64,000 bases of DNA, taken from Synechococcus sp. CBW1107. GTDB taxonomy: Bacteria > Cyanobacteriota > Cyanobacteriia > PCC-6307 > Cyanobiaceae. Made by a program: the position numbers and the translations under genes. Positions 48,843 through 58,850 of the stretch are shown in pieces; within the stretch, counting starts at the first letter, position 1, and each line of letters begins with the position of its first letter. The notes below the pieces were generated by a model. The model was not told where the DNA came from. It saw nothing but the letters and a program-made list of their open reading frames with translations, and did no database searches. Location: positions 2,294,001-2,358,000 of the forward strand of contig NZ_CP064908.1 in assembly GCF_015841355.1 (NCBI RefSeq), in the 5' to 3' direction.

Positions 48843-49313
48843 ATGTCCTTCCCTGCCAGCTCCAGCACGGCCAGCTCAGGCTCCGCCTCCAGCGCCACCT
48901 CAGCCGTGGATGTCCAGGAGGAGACCGTCCGCCCGCGCTATGGCGAGCGACTGATCAGCGAGGAGGCCCCGCTGATCTGCTTCGACAATCCCCGCCGCGG
49001 CCGTGCCTATGAGGTGTCGATCGAGCTGCCGGAGTTCACCTGCAAGTGCCCGTTCTCCGGCTATCCCGACTTCGCCGTGCTGCGCCTCATCTACCAGCCC
49101 GGCCCGAGTGTGCTCGAACTCAAGGCCCTCAAGCTCTACGTGAACAGCTGGCGCGACCGCAGCATCTCCCACGAGGAGGTGGCCAACCGCATCCTCGATG
49201 ATCTTGTGGCCGCCGCCGCGCCGGTCTGGATGCAGCTGGAGGCCGACTTCAATCCCCGTGGCAACGTGCACACGGTGATCCGGGTCAGCCATGGTCAGCG
49301 GCAGCCCTGCTGA
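48843..49313 (+). CDS. queF: 7-cyano-7-deazaguanine reductase
   Basis: QueF reduces preQ0 to preQ1 with NADPH in queuosine synthesis. The 156-residue type I enzyme has the active-site Cys at about 69 in [14 protein letters not shown], the [13 protein letters not shown] strand and the helix [12 protein letters not shown] Ser-rich N-terminal extension of about 25 residues precedes it. Its last 29 bases overlap the 3' end of ccs1 on the opposite strand. Confidence 0.96.
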   Translation: MSFPASSSTASSGSASSATSAVDVQEETVRPRYGERLISEEAPLICFDNPRRGRAYEVSIELPEFTCKCPFSGYPDFAVLRLIYQPGPSVLELKALKLYVNSWRDRSISHEEVANRILDDLVAAAAPVWMQLEADFNPRGNVHTVIRVSHGQRQPC

Positions 49314-50607
49314 GCTCAGCCCCCGCCCTCAGGTGCTCCAGCAGCAGCGGCAGTTCGTTGGCCAGCGCCGTGAGGTTGCGATTGCAGAGCCCGCCCACAT
49401 GCAGCTGGCCCTGGTCGTCATCGGCGATGGCCCAGAGCTGACGGGTGGCGATCAGGCTCAGGCCCCCGCCCAGCAGGGCAATGGCAAAACCGCCGTACAC
49501 CAGCGGGACTCCCGGATCCCGCTTCAGCAGCAGCCCGCTGGCTGGCATCACCTCCACCACCTTCAGCGGTAGACCGGCGATCTCCAGGGCCTCGCCCCCG
49601 GGGGTGATCCGGCCGATCAGCTGGGCCTGGGCCGAGTAAACATCGATCGGGCCCAGCTCACTGCCCAGGGCCAGCAGCACCGGTTCGGATCCGTCCGGCC
49701 TGGTGGGCAGGGCCAGGCCCCACACCTGGTCCCCAAGCTCAGGGAGGCTGCGCAACGGCAGCTGCAGCAGAGGGCTGCGCCCCAGTTGCACGGTGATCGC
49801 CGCCAGGGCCCAGTCGGCCTGATAGACGGTCATCCCACGGAAGCGCAGGGGATGGTTGACGCTGATCTCGCTGCGCCGCAGGGGCTCTCCTTCGGCATCG
49901 AGCAGGCGCAGCTCGGAGCGGAACTGCTCCGGCCGCCCGGCGGGATCGCGCTCGATCCGAAACGCGTCGACCGCCAGGGTCATCTGGTTCTCACCGCGCT
50001 GGTTGAGCAGTTGCAGGTCGTGGCCGGGGGCCAGGAAGCGCTCCAGCCGTTGTCCGGCCAGGGCCCCCCAGGACGCCCCCACCATCAGCACCACCAGGCC
50101 GGCATGGACCAGCAGCGGCCCCACCCGGCCGAGAATCCCGCGTCTGGCGGCCAGTCGATCACTCTGGGTCCTGAGCTGCCAGCGCTGGCTCTTCAGCACC
50201 TGGGCGAGGGTGTCGAGGTCGGCGCGGGGCTGGGCTGTTGGCAGCGATTCGGCCAGGCTCAGCTTGCTCAGCTGACGGGGGGAGCGGTAGTCGATCCAGC
50301 GCAGGGCCGTCTGCAGGGCGGGCCACTGGCGCCGCCAGCTGCAGAGCACCAGCGAGAGCCCCAGCCAGGCCAGCAGGGCCAGGAACCAGGTGCTTGCATA
50401 GACGTGGTCCAGCTCCAGCTTCAGGATCCAGTCGCCATCCAGCAGCCCCAGCCAGGGGCGGGCGTCGTAGGCCTGGTGGTACACCTCGGCCGTGTCCTGC
50501 TGGGGAATGATCGTGCCCAGGCCACTGGCCAGGGCGATCACCAGAAGCAGTCCGATGGCCAGCCGCAGATCCGAGATCCAGGCGGCCAGGCGGCTGAGGA
50601 CCTTCAT
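49285..50607 (-). CDS. ccs1: Cytochrome c biogenesis protein Ccs1/ResB
   Basis: This is the 440-residue membrane partner of CcsA in system II heme attachment to c-type cytochromes. Hydrophobic segments lie near residues 15-35, 72-92, 160-182 and close to the C-terminus ([16 protein letters not shown]), with a large lumenal loop between. [19 protein letters not shown] matches the family. The ATG at 50607 overlaps the ccdA stop as ATGA. Confidence 0.93.
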   Translation of the reverse strand: MKVLSRLAAWISDLRLAIGLLLVIALASGLGTIIPQQDTAEVYHQAYDARPWLGLLDGDWILKLELDHVYASTWFLALLAWLGLSLVLCSWRRQWPALQTALRWIDYRSPRQLSKLSLAESLPTAQPRADLDTLAQVLKSQRWQLRTQSDRLAARRGILGRVGPLLVHAGLVVLMVGASWGALAGQRLERFLAPGHDLQLLNQRGENQMTLAVDAFRIERDPAGRPEQFRSELRLLDAEGEPLRRSEISVNHPLRFRGMTVYQADWALAAITVQLGRSPLLQLPLRSLPELGDQVWGLALPTRPDGSEPVLLALGSELGPIDVYSAQAQLIGRITPGGEALEIAGLPLKVVEVMPASGLLLKRDPGVPLVYGGFAIALLGGGLSLIATRQLWAIADDDQGQLHVGGLCNRNLTALANELPLLLEHLRAGAELSRAAADHG

Positions 50608-51326
50608 GGCAGCTGGGCCAGCAGGGTCAGCCCGCCGCTGGCCAGCAGCACCACGCCACTGATCGGCGGGATCCAGCGGCTGCCCTCCCGCAGGGCCAGC
50701 AGTCGGGGCATGGCCGCAGCCGCCGTGCCCGCCAGCATCAGGGGAATCACCTGGCCCGCGCCGAAACAGGTGAGCAGCAGCATGCCCACCATGGGCTGTC
50801 CCTGCTGGGCGATCCAGGCAAGCAGCACCGCCAGCACCGGCGTGGTGCAGGGACTGGCCGCCAGGCCAAAGGCGGCACCGGCCGCCAGAGGGCCCAGAGG
50901 CGCTGGCACCCGCTGCCGCCACAGCTCGGGATCGGGACCGGCAGGCAGGGGCAGCCGCACAAGACCCAGAAGGTTCAGACCCATCACCACCGCCAGCAGG
51001 GCCACCACGGTGGGCACCACCCCGGGCACCTGGCCGTAGAGCCGCCCGAGCAGAGAGGTGGTCCCCCCCAGCAGCACGAGGGCTGCCACGATTCCTGCGG
51101 CGAAACTGAGGCTGCGCTGCCAGGCCCGCCCAGGCGCCTCCTGGCTGGAGAAGCCGGCCATGTAGGCCACAGTGATCGGCAGCAGCGAGAGTGAACAGGG
51201 GCCCAGACTGGTGAGCAGACCAGCGCTGAACACCACCGTGAAGGTCAGCGGCCCAGGCGATGAGAGGGAGCGCTGAAGCAGCTGCTCGCTCCAGAGGGCG
51301 AGATCCGAGAGGGGCAGGCCTGTCAT
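50604..51326 (-). CDS. ccdA: Cytochrome c biogenesis protein CcdA
   Basis: CcdA passes reducing equivalents across the thylakoid membrane to keep apocytochrome Cys thiols reduced. The 240-residue protein has about six transmembrane segments with the two essential Cys in [14 protein letters not shown] and [14 protein letters not shown]. It overlaps ccs1, its functional partner, and follows ftsW by 13 bases on the same strand. Confidence 0.95.
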   Translation of the reverse strand: MTGLPLSDLALWSEQLLQRSLSSPGPLTFTVVFSAGLLTSLGPCSLSLLPITVAYMAGFSSQEAPGRAWQRSLSFAAGIVAALVLLGGTTSLLGRLYGQVPGVVPTVVALLAVVMGLNLLGLVRLPLPAGPDPELWRQRVPAPLGPLAAGAAFGLAASPCTTPVLAVLLAWIAQQGQPMVGMLLLTCFGAGQVIPLMLAGTAAAAMPRLLALREGSRWIPPISGVVLLASGGLTLLAQLP

Positions 51327-51339
51327 CCGGAAGGGTGAC

Positions 51340-52584
51340 TCAGCCTATCGGGGCAGGGTTGGGGCTGGACCCGTCACCTGGGGTCGATCGGTTGCGCTGG
51401 GGACGGCTCTCCCAGCCGCGGGATTCCAGCGAGCAGCGGATCAGCAGGCCGGCTGTGAGCAGGCTGGCCAGCAGGGAGTTGCCTCCGTAGCTGATCATCG
51501 GCAACGGCAGGCCCGTGGTGGGCATCGAGCCACTGGCCACGGCGATGTTGAGGATCGACTGTCCCACCAGCAGGGTGGTGGCTCCGATGGCCACCAGCCG
51601 TTGCTGATTGCTGCGGCAACCCAGAGCCACCCGCAGCCCCACGAAACCGAACAGCATCAGGAACAGCAACAGCACCACAGAGCCCACGTACCCGAACTCC
51701 TCGGCGAAGACCGCGAAGATGAAATCGGTCGACTGGATCGGCAGGTACTGCAGCTTCTGGGTCGAGAGGCCGTATCCCTCGCCCAGCACCCCACCGGACC
51801 CGATCGCCAGCAGGCTCTGCACCAGCTGGTAGCCGTCACCCTGGGCGTCGCGCCAGGGGTTGAGGAAGGAGACCACCCGTAACCGCTGGTACTCGTTCAC
51901 CATGATGCTGGCGATGCCCAGGGCTCCTCCGGCCGCCGCCGTGCCCAGCAGCGAGAGCAGGGGCAGACCGGCCGCCAGGGCCATGAACCAGAGCAGCAAT
52001 CCTGTGAGAGCGGCGGTGCTGAGGTTGGGCTGCTTGAGGATCAGCAGCAGCAGGATGGCAAAGGTGCCCAGCCAGAGCATTTTCTGATCCAGGCCGATGC
52101 GCTTCCAGCGGGCGAACAGGGAAGCCCCCTGCAAGACCACAAAGGGTTTCACCAGCTCGGAGGGCTGGATCTGGATCGGTCCGATCACCAGCCAGCGGCT
52201 GGCCCCATTGACCGTGCTGCCGGCCACCAGGGTGAAGGCAATCAGGGCCCCCCCGATCAGCACCGCCGGGCCGGCAAGCCGCAGCCAGCGCCGCAGGGAG
52301 GTGCGCATCGCCAGCCAGAGCAGTCCCCAGCTGGCGACCAGCCAGATGGCCTGGCGTTTGATGTAGAAGGCAGCATCCCCGTTCTCACGGGCGGCAACCC
52401 ACCAGCTGGCCGAGCCGAGAATCAGCAGTCCGGCCACGCACCAGATCGCCACCATCACCAGCAGCAGCCTGGCTTCCGCGGGCCACTGGGACCAGATCAG
52501 GGCCGGGGGAGACTGGCTGGGCTCCGCCACGCTCAGCTGGTTGCGCGATCGAGAGTTGGCTTGGCTCCTGGGGCGTCGGGTCAT
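51340..52584 (-). CDS. ftsW: Cell division protein FtsW (SEDS glycosyltransferase)
   Basis: This 414-residue SEDS-family septal peptidoglycan polymerase has about ten membrane segments. WLVIGPIQIQPSELVKP and the late GLPLPMISYGGNSLLASL are diagnostic of FtsW/RodA; the FtsW assignment rests on overall match. The ATG at 52584 gives MTRRPRSQ. The gene precedes ccdA and ccs1. Confidence 0.93.
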   Translation of the reverse strand: MTRRPRSQANSRSRNQLSVAEPSQSPPALIWSQWPAEARLLLVMVAIWCVAGLLILGSASWWVAARENGDAAFYIKRQAIWLVASWGLLWLAMRTSLRRWLRLAGPAVLIGGALIAFTLVAGSTVNGASRWLVIGPIQIQPSELVKPFVVLQGASLFARWKRIGLDQKMLWLGTFAILLLLILKQPNLSTAALTGLLLWFMALAAGLPLLSLLGTAAAGGALGIASIMVNEYQRLRVVSFLNPWRDAQGDGYQLVQSLLAIGSGGVLGEGYGLSTQKLQYLPIQSTDFIFAVFAEEFGYVGSVVLLLFLMLFGFVGLRVALGCRSNQQRLVAIGATTLLVGQSILNIAVASGSMPTTGLPLPMISYGGNSLLASLLTAGLLIRCSLESRGWESRPQRNRSTPGDGSSPNPAPIG

Positions 52585-52663
52585 GATGGCCGGCAAGGAC
52601 TTGCGCCAGCGGCGCAGTTCCCCATTCAGCCGTGGCGGCAGCCTCGGGGGAAGGGGGTAGGGA

Positions 52664-52691
52664 CAAAAAAAAGCCCGGCCATAGCCGGGCT
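52664..52691 (-). terminator. Intrinsic terminator of the apc cluster
   Basis: On the minus strand AGCCCGGC-TAT-GGCCGGGCT (positions about 52672-52691) is followed by a run of eight T residues. It closes the apcA-apcB-apcC transcript 41 bases after the apcC stop. Confidence 0.93.
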
Positions 52692-52732
52692 GTGCAGAAT
52701 TGACCAGTCAGGAGTGAGAGCTCTGAGACCTG

Positions 52733-52933
52733 TCAGTTGCCGACGTTGACCTGACGGCGACCCGTGACGAGTTCAACCTTGAGAATCTTGCCCCCCTGCT
52801 TCATGATCCGCTGCTGTTCAGCGAACCAGCTCTCGTAGGGCACCCACTTGGTGAAAAAGGTGTTCTGCAGTTCCCGCTGGGTCCTGACCTTTTCAGGGCA
52901 GGGAATGCAGGCCGTGATCTTGAACAGGCGCAT
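52733..52933 (-). CDS. apcC: Allophycocyanin core linker Lc 7.8
   Basis: ApcC caps the trimers of the phycobilisome core cylinders. The 66-residue protein begins MRLFKITACIPCPEKVRTQ and ends KVELVTGRRQ, matching the core linker family. It is the last gene of the apcA-apcB-apcC group and lies 35 bases after apcB. Confidence 0.98.
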   Translation of the reverse strand: MRLFKITACIPCPEKVRTQRELQNTFFTKWVPYESWFAEQQRIMKQGGKILKVELVTGRRQVNVGN

Positions 52934-52968
52934 GTGGTGATCCTCGCGGGTTGGGCGTCGGGTCGGGA

Positions 52969-53457
52969 TCAGTTGCCCAGGCCGGAGCTGATGTAATCGA
53001 GGTAGGTGCCGAGTTCACGACCGGCCTCGGGGCCCACCAGCGAAGCAGCGGCTTCCTTGATGGCCTGGATCGACTGGACGGTGGCGCCGATGGGCACTCC
53101 CAGGGAGTTGTAGGTCTCCTTAAGCCCGTTCAGCACCCGCTCGTCGAGAATCGAGGTGTCACCGGCCAGCATGGCGTAGGTGGCGTAGCGCAGGTAGTAG
53201 TCCAGGTCGCGGATGCAGGCTGCATAGCGACGGGTGGTGTACATGTTGCCGCCCGGACGGGTGATGTCCGAATACAGCAGGGTCTTGGCGACGGCTTCCT
53301 TGATGATCGCTGCCGAGTTGGCACCGACGGTGGCCGCTGCGCGGACACGGAGTTCGCCGCTGGAGAAATACTGCTCCAGCCGTCCGATCGAGGAATCGTC
53401 CAGGTAGAGACCCTGGACGTCGGACTGATTGATGACGTTGGTGATCGCGTCTTGCAT
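52969..53457 (-). CDS. apcB: Allophycocyanin beta subunit
   Basis: This 162-residue core phycobiliprotein binds phycocyanobilin through Cys81 ([16 protein letters not shown]). The conserved Asn71 (GGNMY), normally gamma-methylated, is present. The start ATG at 53457 gives [13 protein letters not shown]. It lies 40 bases after apcA. Confidence 0.98.
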   Translation of the reverse strand: MQDAITNVINQSDVQGLYLDDSSIGRLEQYFSSGELRVRAAATVGANSAAIIKEAVAKTLLYSDITRPGGNMYTTRRYAACIRDLDYYLRYATYAMLAGDTSILDERVLNGLKETYNSLGVPIGATVQSIQAIKEAAASLVGPEAGRELGTYLDYISSGLGN

Positions 53458-53497
53458 GTGTCCTGGGAAGAGGCGGTGGGCAAGGAGAGGCGAAGCC

Positions 53498-53983
53498 TCA
53501 GGAGAGGGCGCCGATGACGTAGTCGAAGTAGAAGCCTGCCTCTTCGGCGTCGGCTCCCGTGAGCAGCCCCAGGGAGGCGTTCTTGAGCTCACGGACGACC
53601 TCGGCCATGGCCTCCAGAGGAGTGCCGAGCGCGCGATACATCTCGCGAGCGCCGATGATGCCGATTTCTTCGATCGGGGTGACGTCACCCGCAACCACGC
53701 CGTAGGTCACCAGGCGCAGGTAGTAGTCGACGTCACGAAGACAGGTGGCCGTCATTTCCTCGCCGTAGGCGTTGCCGCCGGGTGAGATCAGGTCGGGACG
53801 CTTCTGAAAGAGGGCGCCGCCGGCCTGCTTCACAATGCGCTCGCGGTTCTCACCCAAGACCTGAGCCACGCGCAGACGGCGTTGACCGCCGGCGACGAAG
53901 GACTTGATCTGGTCGAGTTCGCCAGGGCTGAGGTAGCGGGCTTCGGCGTCCGCGTTGATGATCGAGTTGGAGACGATGCTCAT
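53498..53983 (-). CDS. apcA: Allophycocyanin alpha subunit
   Basis: This is a 161-residue core phycobiliprotein with the chromophore-binding Cys81 in [16 protein letters not shown] and the N-terminal [20 protein letters not shown]. The long upstream interval and the apcE terminator indicate its own promoter. Confidence 0.98.
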   Translation of the reverse strand: MSIVSNSIINADAEARYLSPGELDQIKSFVAGGQRRLRVAQVLGENRERIVKQAGGALFQKRPDLISPGGNAYGEEMTATCLRDVDYYLRLVTYGVVAGDVTPIEEIGIIGAREMYRALGTPLEAMAEVVRELKNASLGLLTGADAEEAGFYFDYVIGALS

Positions 53984-54343
53984 GCAGTTCTGCCTCGAAA
54001 CAAGCGGTCGCCGTAATGGAGACCGATATCCGGTGGGTAAGGGATGCCCCTCGCTCCTTCACTTCGTTGACGTGAACGCCGACGGTTTGATCGGGAGAGT
54101 GGGCTGGCGATCAGGCTTGCCGACCGCCGAGTCATTCTGCGGCAGAGGGGGCCACCCCTCCCTGGGCCGGTAACAGTTCTTCACGGCGATGTGATTGGGT
54201 CAAACCCCTTGGCCGGCAACGGCTCTGGCCTGTTCTGCGCCTAAGGGAAAGCCTCTGAGTTTGTTCACACTTTGCAGGCCTGTCGCCGCGTCCCTGGCTC
54301 ATTCCTGATCAACGATGAAGCTGAAGAAATCATCTTTCCATGA
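53984..54343 (-). promoter_or_regulatory. apcA-apcB-apcC upstream region
   Basis: This 360-base interval lies between the apcE terminator and apcA and contains no plausible gene. On the minus strand TTGACC (complement of 54198-54203) resembles a -35, and TGTTAC (complement of 54170-54175) resembles a -10, but the spacing of 22 bases is longer than usual. It implies a leader of about 180 bases, common for phycobilisome genes. Confidence 0.4.
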
Positions 54344-54374
54344 AGAAATCCCCCGAACTTCCGTCCGGGGGGAT
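54344..54374 (-). terminator. Terminator-like hairpin downstream of apcE
   Basis: On the minus strand ATCCCCCCG and CGGGGGAT arms pair (54348-54374) and are followed by TTTCTT. This separates apcE from the apcA transcript. Confidence 0.75.
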
Positions 54375-54391
54375 GGGTCATGGCCACGGGT

Positions 54392-57300
54392 TCAGATCGC
54401 CCCGCGTGGTGCCGGGGTCAGTCCGGCGTTGCCGGCGTAGAGCAGGGCCGTGCGATTCACCGTAGCGAGGGGGATGCCATCAGCGGTGGCCATGCCCCTG
54501 AGGTAGGGAACCGTGTCGCGACCGAAGCTGTTGGCGAACTCCTTGGCGGAGAGCAGATCGTCGAGGGCGGCCATCTGACCCTTCTTGCCCCGGGTGGCCA
54601 GGTAGCGGCTCACCTCCCTGGGCTGGGCGGCTCTGCCGAGCAGGGCGAGGTAGGCGGCCGAGGCCGCCCGCAGCGGGGCCATGCGGTTGAGCCGTTGCTG
54701 GAAGAGATCGGAGCCGGCGATCACCGCCACGAACTCAGAGACCGACAGACGCCCATCGCGCAATTGCGACTCGGCATCACCCAGGCGCTCAGCGGCCAGG
54801 GGAACCCGGTTGAGCAGTTGCCGGTAGGTGGCGTCGATCACCTGCTGGAGCATGGCCTCATCGGCTCCGGGAAGCAGCATCACCGGCTGGCCGAGGCTGC
54901 GGCGTCGGCTGAAGCCCTGGGGACGTGCTCCATCGAGGGCCTTGGACATGGCGGCCCCGGGCTGGGGAGCCGCCGCTGCGCTGAAGCCATTGGCGCTGAC
55001 CTGGGCGCTCCAGCCGCCTGCCATCTGGCCGAGGGCCCCTGAGGCAGAGCCCCGAGCAGAGCGGCCGATGCTGGCACTCCAGCCACTGGACGCCGTGCCG
55101 GGACTGGATGGAGACATCCTCCACCGGCGAGTGGGTTCGGGGGGTTGCCGCAGGCTCTGTGGGGTGCTGACTGCCGATGTGGCGGGAGCCTCCTCACCTT
55201 CGGCGAAACGGGCCGTCCAGCCACCCACCACCTGACGAAGGCGGCGGTCGGGGAGGTTGCGCGGTGTGATGTCACCACTGCTGCGGAAGGTGTTCGACGG
55301 AGCCACCTGAGGCCGGCTCACCGGGGTGAGGTCGGGAGTGGCCGAGGGATCGAGGGCGCGGCGAAGGGCTGGAATCCTGCGGGCATTGAGGTCGGAGGGG
55401 GTGACGAAGCGCTCGTAGGGGACGGTGTCCTCCCCGAAGGCCGCGACGTATTCCGGGCTGTTGACCATGGCGTCGACGACGCCGTAGAAGCCCAGTCGCG
55501 CAGCCGTATCGAAGTAACTGTTGATCTCACGCCGCCCGAAGGTGGGCCGCCCCAGCAGACGACGGTGCATCACCTCGATGGCCTTGGTGATGTAGAGGTT
55601 GGCCCAGTAGCGGCGACGGAACGCGTTCGAGCGAGCCACCTGGCGAATGAACTCGCGCAGGCTGATGTCGCCGTTTTCGAGCTTGATCTCCTCGACCTTG
55701 AGTTGCTCGCCGGCGTAGCCGGTGGTGCCGAGCACCTGCACATAGACGGCCCTGATCACGGCCTGGGTGCTGGATTCGGTGCCGCGGATGCTGGGTTGGC
55801 CACCGCGTCGGGGCACCGAGGAGCCACCGGTGGCGATCTGCTGCAATCGCACCACCTTCGGACCGACACGCCGGGGGACGGAGGCCCGGAACTGGGGGCT
55901 GTCCATCTGACCGGGCTCGGCCATGCCGTTGCCCACCAGGATGCGCCGGGTGTCGTCGTTGAAGGGGGCAGGCCGGGTGGCCACCGAGGCCGTTCCCGAG
56001 GGGAAGATCGCCCCGTAGTTGAGACCCAGGGGATCGTTGCCTCCTCCGTAGGGGTGCTGATCGGGCAGGGGCTGGCGGTACGAGGCGTAGAGGGTGATGT
56101 ACTGAGGGGCTCCTTCGAAGGGGGCACTGAAGCGGAACAGCTTGCGGTTCGATCCCCAGCCGGCGCTCTCCTGGGCCTCTTCACCGAGACCGCGCAGGTA
56201 GGGGACGGTCTCCTCCCCGAAGGTCTGGGCGTACTCCTGGGTGTTGATCAGGGAATCGACCAGGCCGGCCAGTCCCTGCTGACTGACGATGGCGAAGTAG
56301 CGACGGAATTCCTCGATCGTGCTCACGCCTCGGCCGAGGAAATGGCGGAAGGCCAGTTCCACCACCCGGCTGTTGGAGAAGCGGCCGTAGAACTGTCGTC
56401 TGTATTCCTTGCTGCGCCCGAGGGCACGGATGAACTCCCGCATCGAGAGCTGACCCTGGGACACCTGGGTGGCTTCCACGGGCGCCACCACCTGGGAGTA
56501 GCCCTTGACGATGTCGCGCTGGAACACCTGCCGATAGGCGGCACGGATCACCTCGGCCTTTTCGCGGCCGGAGAGTCCGGGCTTCATCACGAAACGCTGG
56601 CGGGATTCGGCGGCCAGGGCGTAGATGGCCGGCAGCTGGAGGCCCTGATTCTCGGGGCTTCCCAGACGCTGACGCGCGGAGGGGGTGGGAACCTCCAGCT
56701 CCTTGAGCAGAACGTTGAAGCAGTCGATCACCAGCTGCCTCGACCCCGAGTCCTTGCGGAAGAGGGTGGCGGCGGCGGCGCGCATCTCCTGCAGGGCCAC
56801 GTTGGTGGCGGCGAGGGAGCAGGCCTTCTCGAGCACGTCGCGGAGGCCGCGGGTGTTCACCTCGAGGATGCTGGGATCACCGGCCACCAGGGCATAGCCC
56901 ACGTAGCGCAGGAACCAGCCCATGTCGCGCAGCGACTTGCGCATGCGCTCGGTGCCATAGCGGGCCACGCTGATCGGGCTGAAGCCGGGAGGGAGCACCA
57001 CACGCACATCGGCATCGGCCTGGACCCCTTCGAGGATCCGGCCCAGCAGACCGGTGCCGCCACTGCCCTGGGCGAAGGTGCGCACGGAGGTGGCGGCGGC
57101 CACCTGGTCGCTGGCCAGAAGTGTCGTTTCCGTCTGTCCCACGTTGAAGGGGGTCAGCGGAGCATCGAGATAGGAGAGCGGTGTGCCGCCGGCGAAGATC
57201 CGGTTGGCGGCCTTGGCGACGATCGCGTCGGCATTGGCGGAGATGAGCCGAGCCGCCTCCACGCGGGCCGAGCCGCTCCGGTAGAAGTTGAGGAGGGTCT

Positions 57301-57421
57301 CGAGCTCCACCTTCTCGGGGAAGCGGTCCTGTTGCTCCGCCTGACGGACGCTGGAGAGCGGCAGGGTGTCGTAGAGCTGGGGGCTGACCCTGGTGCTGCC
57401 GCTGCTGGCGGTCACGGTCAT
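54392..57421 (-). CDS. apcE: Phycobilisome core-membrane linker (anchor polypeptide) ApcE
   Basis: ApcE scaffolds the phycobilisome core, anchors it to the thylakoid and acts as a terminal energy emitter. The 1009-residue protein has an N-terminal phycobiliprotein-like domain (residues about 10-235) with a candidate bilin Cys near 201 (EKACSLAAT). Three linker (REP) domains follow, starting near AEVIRAAYRQVFQRD, TQAVIRAVYVQVLG and LQQVIDATYRQLLNR. Three REPs indicate a tricylindrical core. The ATG at 57421 gives MTVTASSGSTR. It is divergent from the methyltransferase gene; 57422-57570 holds its promoter. Confidence 0.98.
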   Translation of the reverse strand: MTVTASSGSTRVSPQLYDTLPLSSVRQAEQQDRFPEKVELETLLNFYRSGSARVEAARLISANADAIVAKAANRIFAGGTPLSYLDAPLTPFNVGQTETTLLASDQVAAATSVRTFAQGSGGTGLLGRILEGVQADADVRVVLPPGFSPISVARYGTERMRKSLRDMGWFLRYVGYALVAGDPSILEVNTRGLRDVLEKACSLAATNVALQEMRAAAATLFRKDSGSRQLVIDCFNVLLKELEVPTPSARQRLGSPENQGLQLPAIYALAAESRQRFVMKPGLSGREKAEVIRAAYRQVFQRDIVKGYSQVVAPVEATQVSQGQLSMREFIRALGRSKEYRRQFYGRFSNSRVVELAFRHFLGRGVSTIEEFRRYFAIVSQQGLAGLVDSLINTQEYAQTFGEETVPYLRGLGEEAQESAGWGSNRKLFRFSAPFEGAPQYITLYASYRQPLPDQHPYGGGNDPLGLNYGAIFPSGTASVATRPAPFNDDTRRILVGNGMAEPGQMDSPQFRASVPRRVGPKVVRLQQIATGGSSVPRRGGQPSIRGTESSTQAVIRAVYVQVLGTTGYAGEQLKVEEIKLENGDISLREFIRQVARSNAFRRRYWANLYITKAIEVMHRRLLGRPTFGRREINSYFDTAARLGFYGVVDAMVNSPEYVAAFGEDTVPYERFVTPSDLNARRIPALRRALDPSATPDLTPVSRPQVAPSNTFRSSGDITPRNLPDRRLRQVVGGWTARFAEGEEAPATSAVSTPQSLRQPPEPTRRWRMSPSSPGTASSGWSASIGRSARGSASGALGQMAGGWSAQVSANGFSAAAAPQPGAAMSKALDGARPQGFSRRRSLGQPVMLLPGADEAMLQQVIDATYRQLLNRVPLAAERLGDAESQLRDGRLSVSEFVAVIAGSDLFQQRLNRMAPLRAASAAYLALLGRAAQPREVSRYLATRGKKGQMAALDDLLSAKEFANSFGRDTVPYLRGMATADGIPLATVNRTALLYAGNAGLTPAPRGAI

Positions 57422-57570
57422 GAACGGGCGTGTACCGGGCGGAGTCACGTTACGGCTGTGGTCCTGTCCTCCCGCCTGGCATGAACAAATGTTTGCAGCG
57501 GACTGCCCGCGGATCGTCCCCGGCTGCCATGGATGGGCCTCGGCCGGGCCCGGCCCATGAAAAGCTCCCC

Positions 57571-58815
57571 ATGGACCGCAACCCTTCGCCGATGAGCCCA
57601 GGCCCCGCCGATGCCGCCACGCCGGCGGTGAGCGCCTTCTACGACCGCTTCCCCTATCCCGGGGATCCACTCCAGGATGGCCCTCCCCCCGGCTACAACT
57701 GGCGCTGGAGCTACCCCTGCGTCAGCAGTGCCTGCACAGGCCGGCTGCCGGAGGAGGGCCCGCCTCCGCGCCTGCTGGATGCCGGCTGCGGCACAGGCGT
57801 GAGCACCGACTACCTGGCTCACCTCAATCCCGGGGCGGAGATCCTCGCTGTCGACATCAGCGCGGGTGCCCTGGAGGTGGCCCGCGAGCGTCTGCGCCGC
57901 TCCGGAGGCGCCCGGAACTGTTCCTCCCTGCGCCTCGAGCAGCGCAGTCTGCTGGAGCTCGAGGGTGAAGGCCCCTTCGACCTGATCAATTCGGTGGGGG
58001 TGCTGCACCACCTGCGTGAGCCCGAAGCGGGGCTGCAGGCCCTGGCGTCACTGCTCAGGCCCGGCGGCCTGCTCCATCTGTTTCTGTATGCCGATGGCGG
58101 CCGCTGGGAGATCCACCGGGTGCAGCGGGCGCTCACGGCCCTGGAGGTGGTGGGCGATGGCGACGGCCTGCGCCTGGGACGCGCACTGCTCGAGCAGCTG
58201 CCGGACACCAACCGCCTGCGCCGCCACCATGAGCAGCGCTGGGCCCTCGACACCGCGGCGGATGCCAATTTCGCCGACATGTACCTCCATCCCCAGGAAA
58301 CCAGCTACGACCTGGCGGGCCTCTTCCGCTTCGTGGCCAGTGCCGGCCTCGAGTTCGCCGGCTTCTCCAACCCCGAGATCTGGGATCCGGCCCGCCTGCT
58401 GCAGGGGGAACTGCTGGAGCGGGCCAGGGCCCTGCCCGACCGACAGCGCTGGGCCCTGGTGGAAAGCCTCGATCCCGACATCAGCCACTTCGAGTTCTTT
58501 CTCAGCCGAGACCCGCTGCACGTCAGCACCTGGGACAGCGACGAGGAGCTGCTCTCGGCCAGCGGACGACGCAACCCCTGCCTCTGGGGCTGGCCGGGAG
58601 CCACGCTGCTGGATCCTGACCTGAGGCCGATCGAGCTCGACGATCGGGAACTGGCGCTGCTGAAGGCCGTGGAGGTCGCGCCGGAGTCGACTCCGATCGC
58701 CCGGTTGCCCCTGGGCTGGTCGCCGGTTGAGCAGGCCTCCGTGGCGCGCACTCTCTGGAGCCGCCGTCTGCTGCTGCTGGCCCCTGCCAGCGGCCGCTCC
58801 GCCACTGACATGTAA
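57571..58815 (+). CDS. Class I SAM-dependent methyltransferase
   Basis: This protein of about 414 residues has the SAM-binding motif LLDAGCGTGVSTDYLA, EILAVDISAGALEVA, the post-motif NSVGVLHHL and RPGGLLHLFLY. The FYDRFPYPGDPL N-terminus resembles cyanobacterial methyltransferases of unknown substrate. The ATG at 57571 (MDRNPSPM) or 57592 is likely. It lies between apcE and the atp operon. Confidence 0.85.
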   Translation: MDRNPSPMSPGPADAATPAVSAFYDRFPYPGDPLQDGPPPGYNWRWSYPCVSSACTGRLPEEGPPPRLLDAGCGTGVSTDYLAHLNPGAEILAVDISAGALEVARERLRRSGGARNCSSLRLEQRSLLELEGEGPFDLINSVGVLHHLREPEAGLQALASLLRPGGLLHLFLYADGGRWEIHRVQRALTALEVVGDGDGLRLGRALLEQLPDTNRLRRHHEQRWALDTAADANFADMYLHPQETSYDLAGLFRFVASAGLEFAGFSNPEIWDPARLLQGELLERARALPDRQRWALVESLDPDISHFEFFLSRDPLHVSTWDSDEELLSASGRRNPCLWGWPGATLLDPDLRPIELDDRELALLKAVEVAPESTPIARLPLGWSPVEQASVARTLWSRRLLLLAPASGRSATDM

Positions 58816-58832
58816 CAGCATTGTGATAGATT
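58806..58832 (+). promoter_or_regulatory. Candidate promoter of the atp operon
   Basis: TGACAT (58806-58811) and TAGATT (58827-58832), 15 bases apart, resemble -35 and -10 elements. They overlap the methyltransferase stop and precede atp1. Confidence 0.35.
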
Positions 58833-58850
58833 CCGCGCGCCTTTTCCGAT

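Noticed and set aside
53984-54343. Small gene in the apcA upstream region
   Set aside because: The only frames there (for example around 53955-54173) are short, overlap apcA antisense, and lack protein-like composition.
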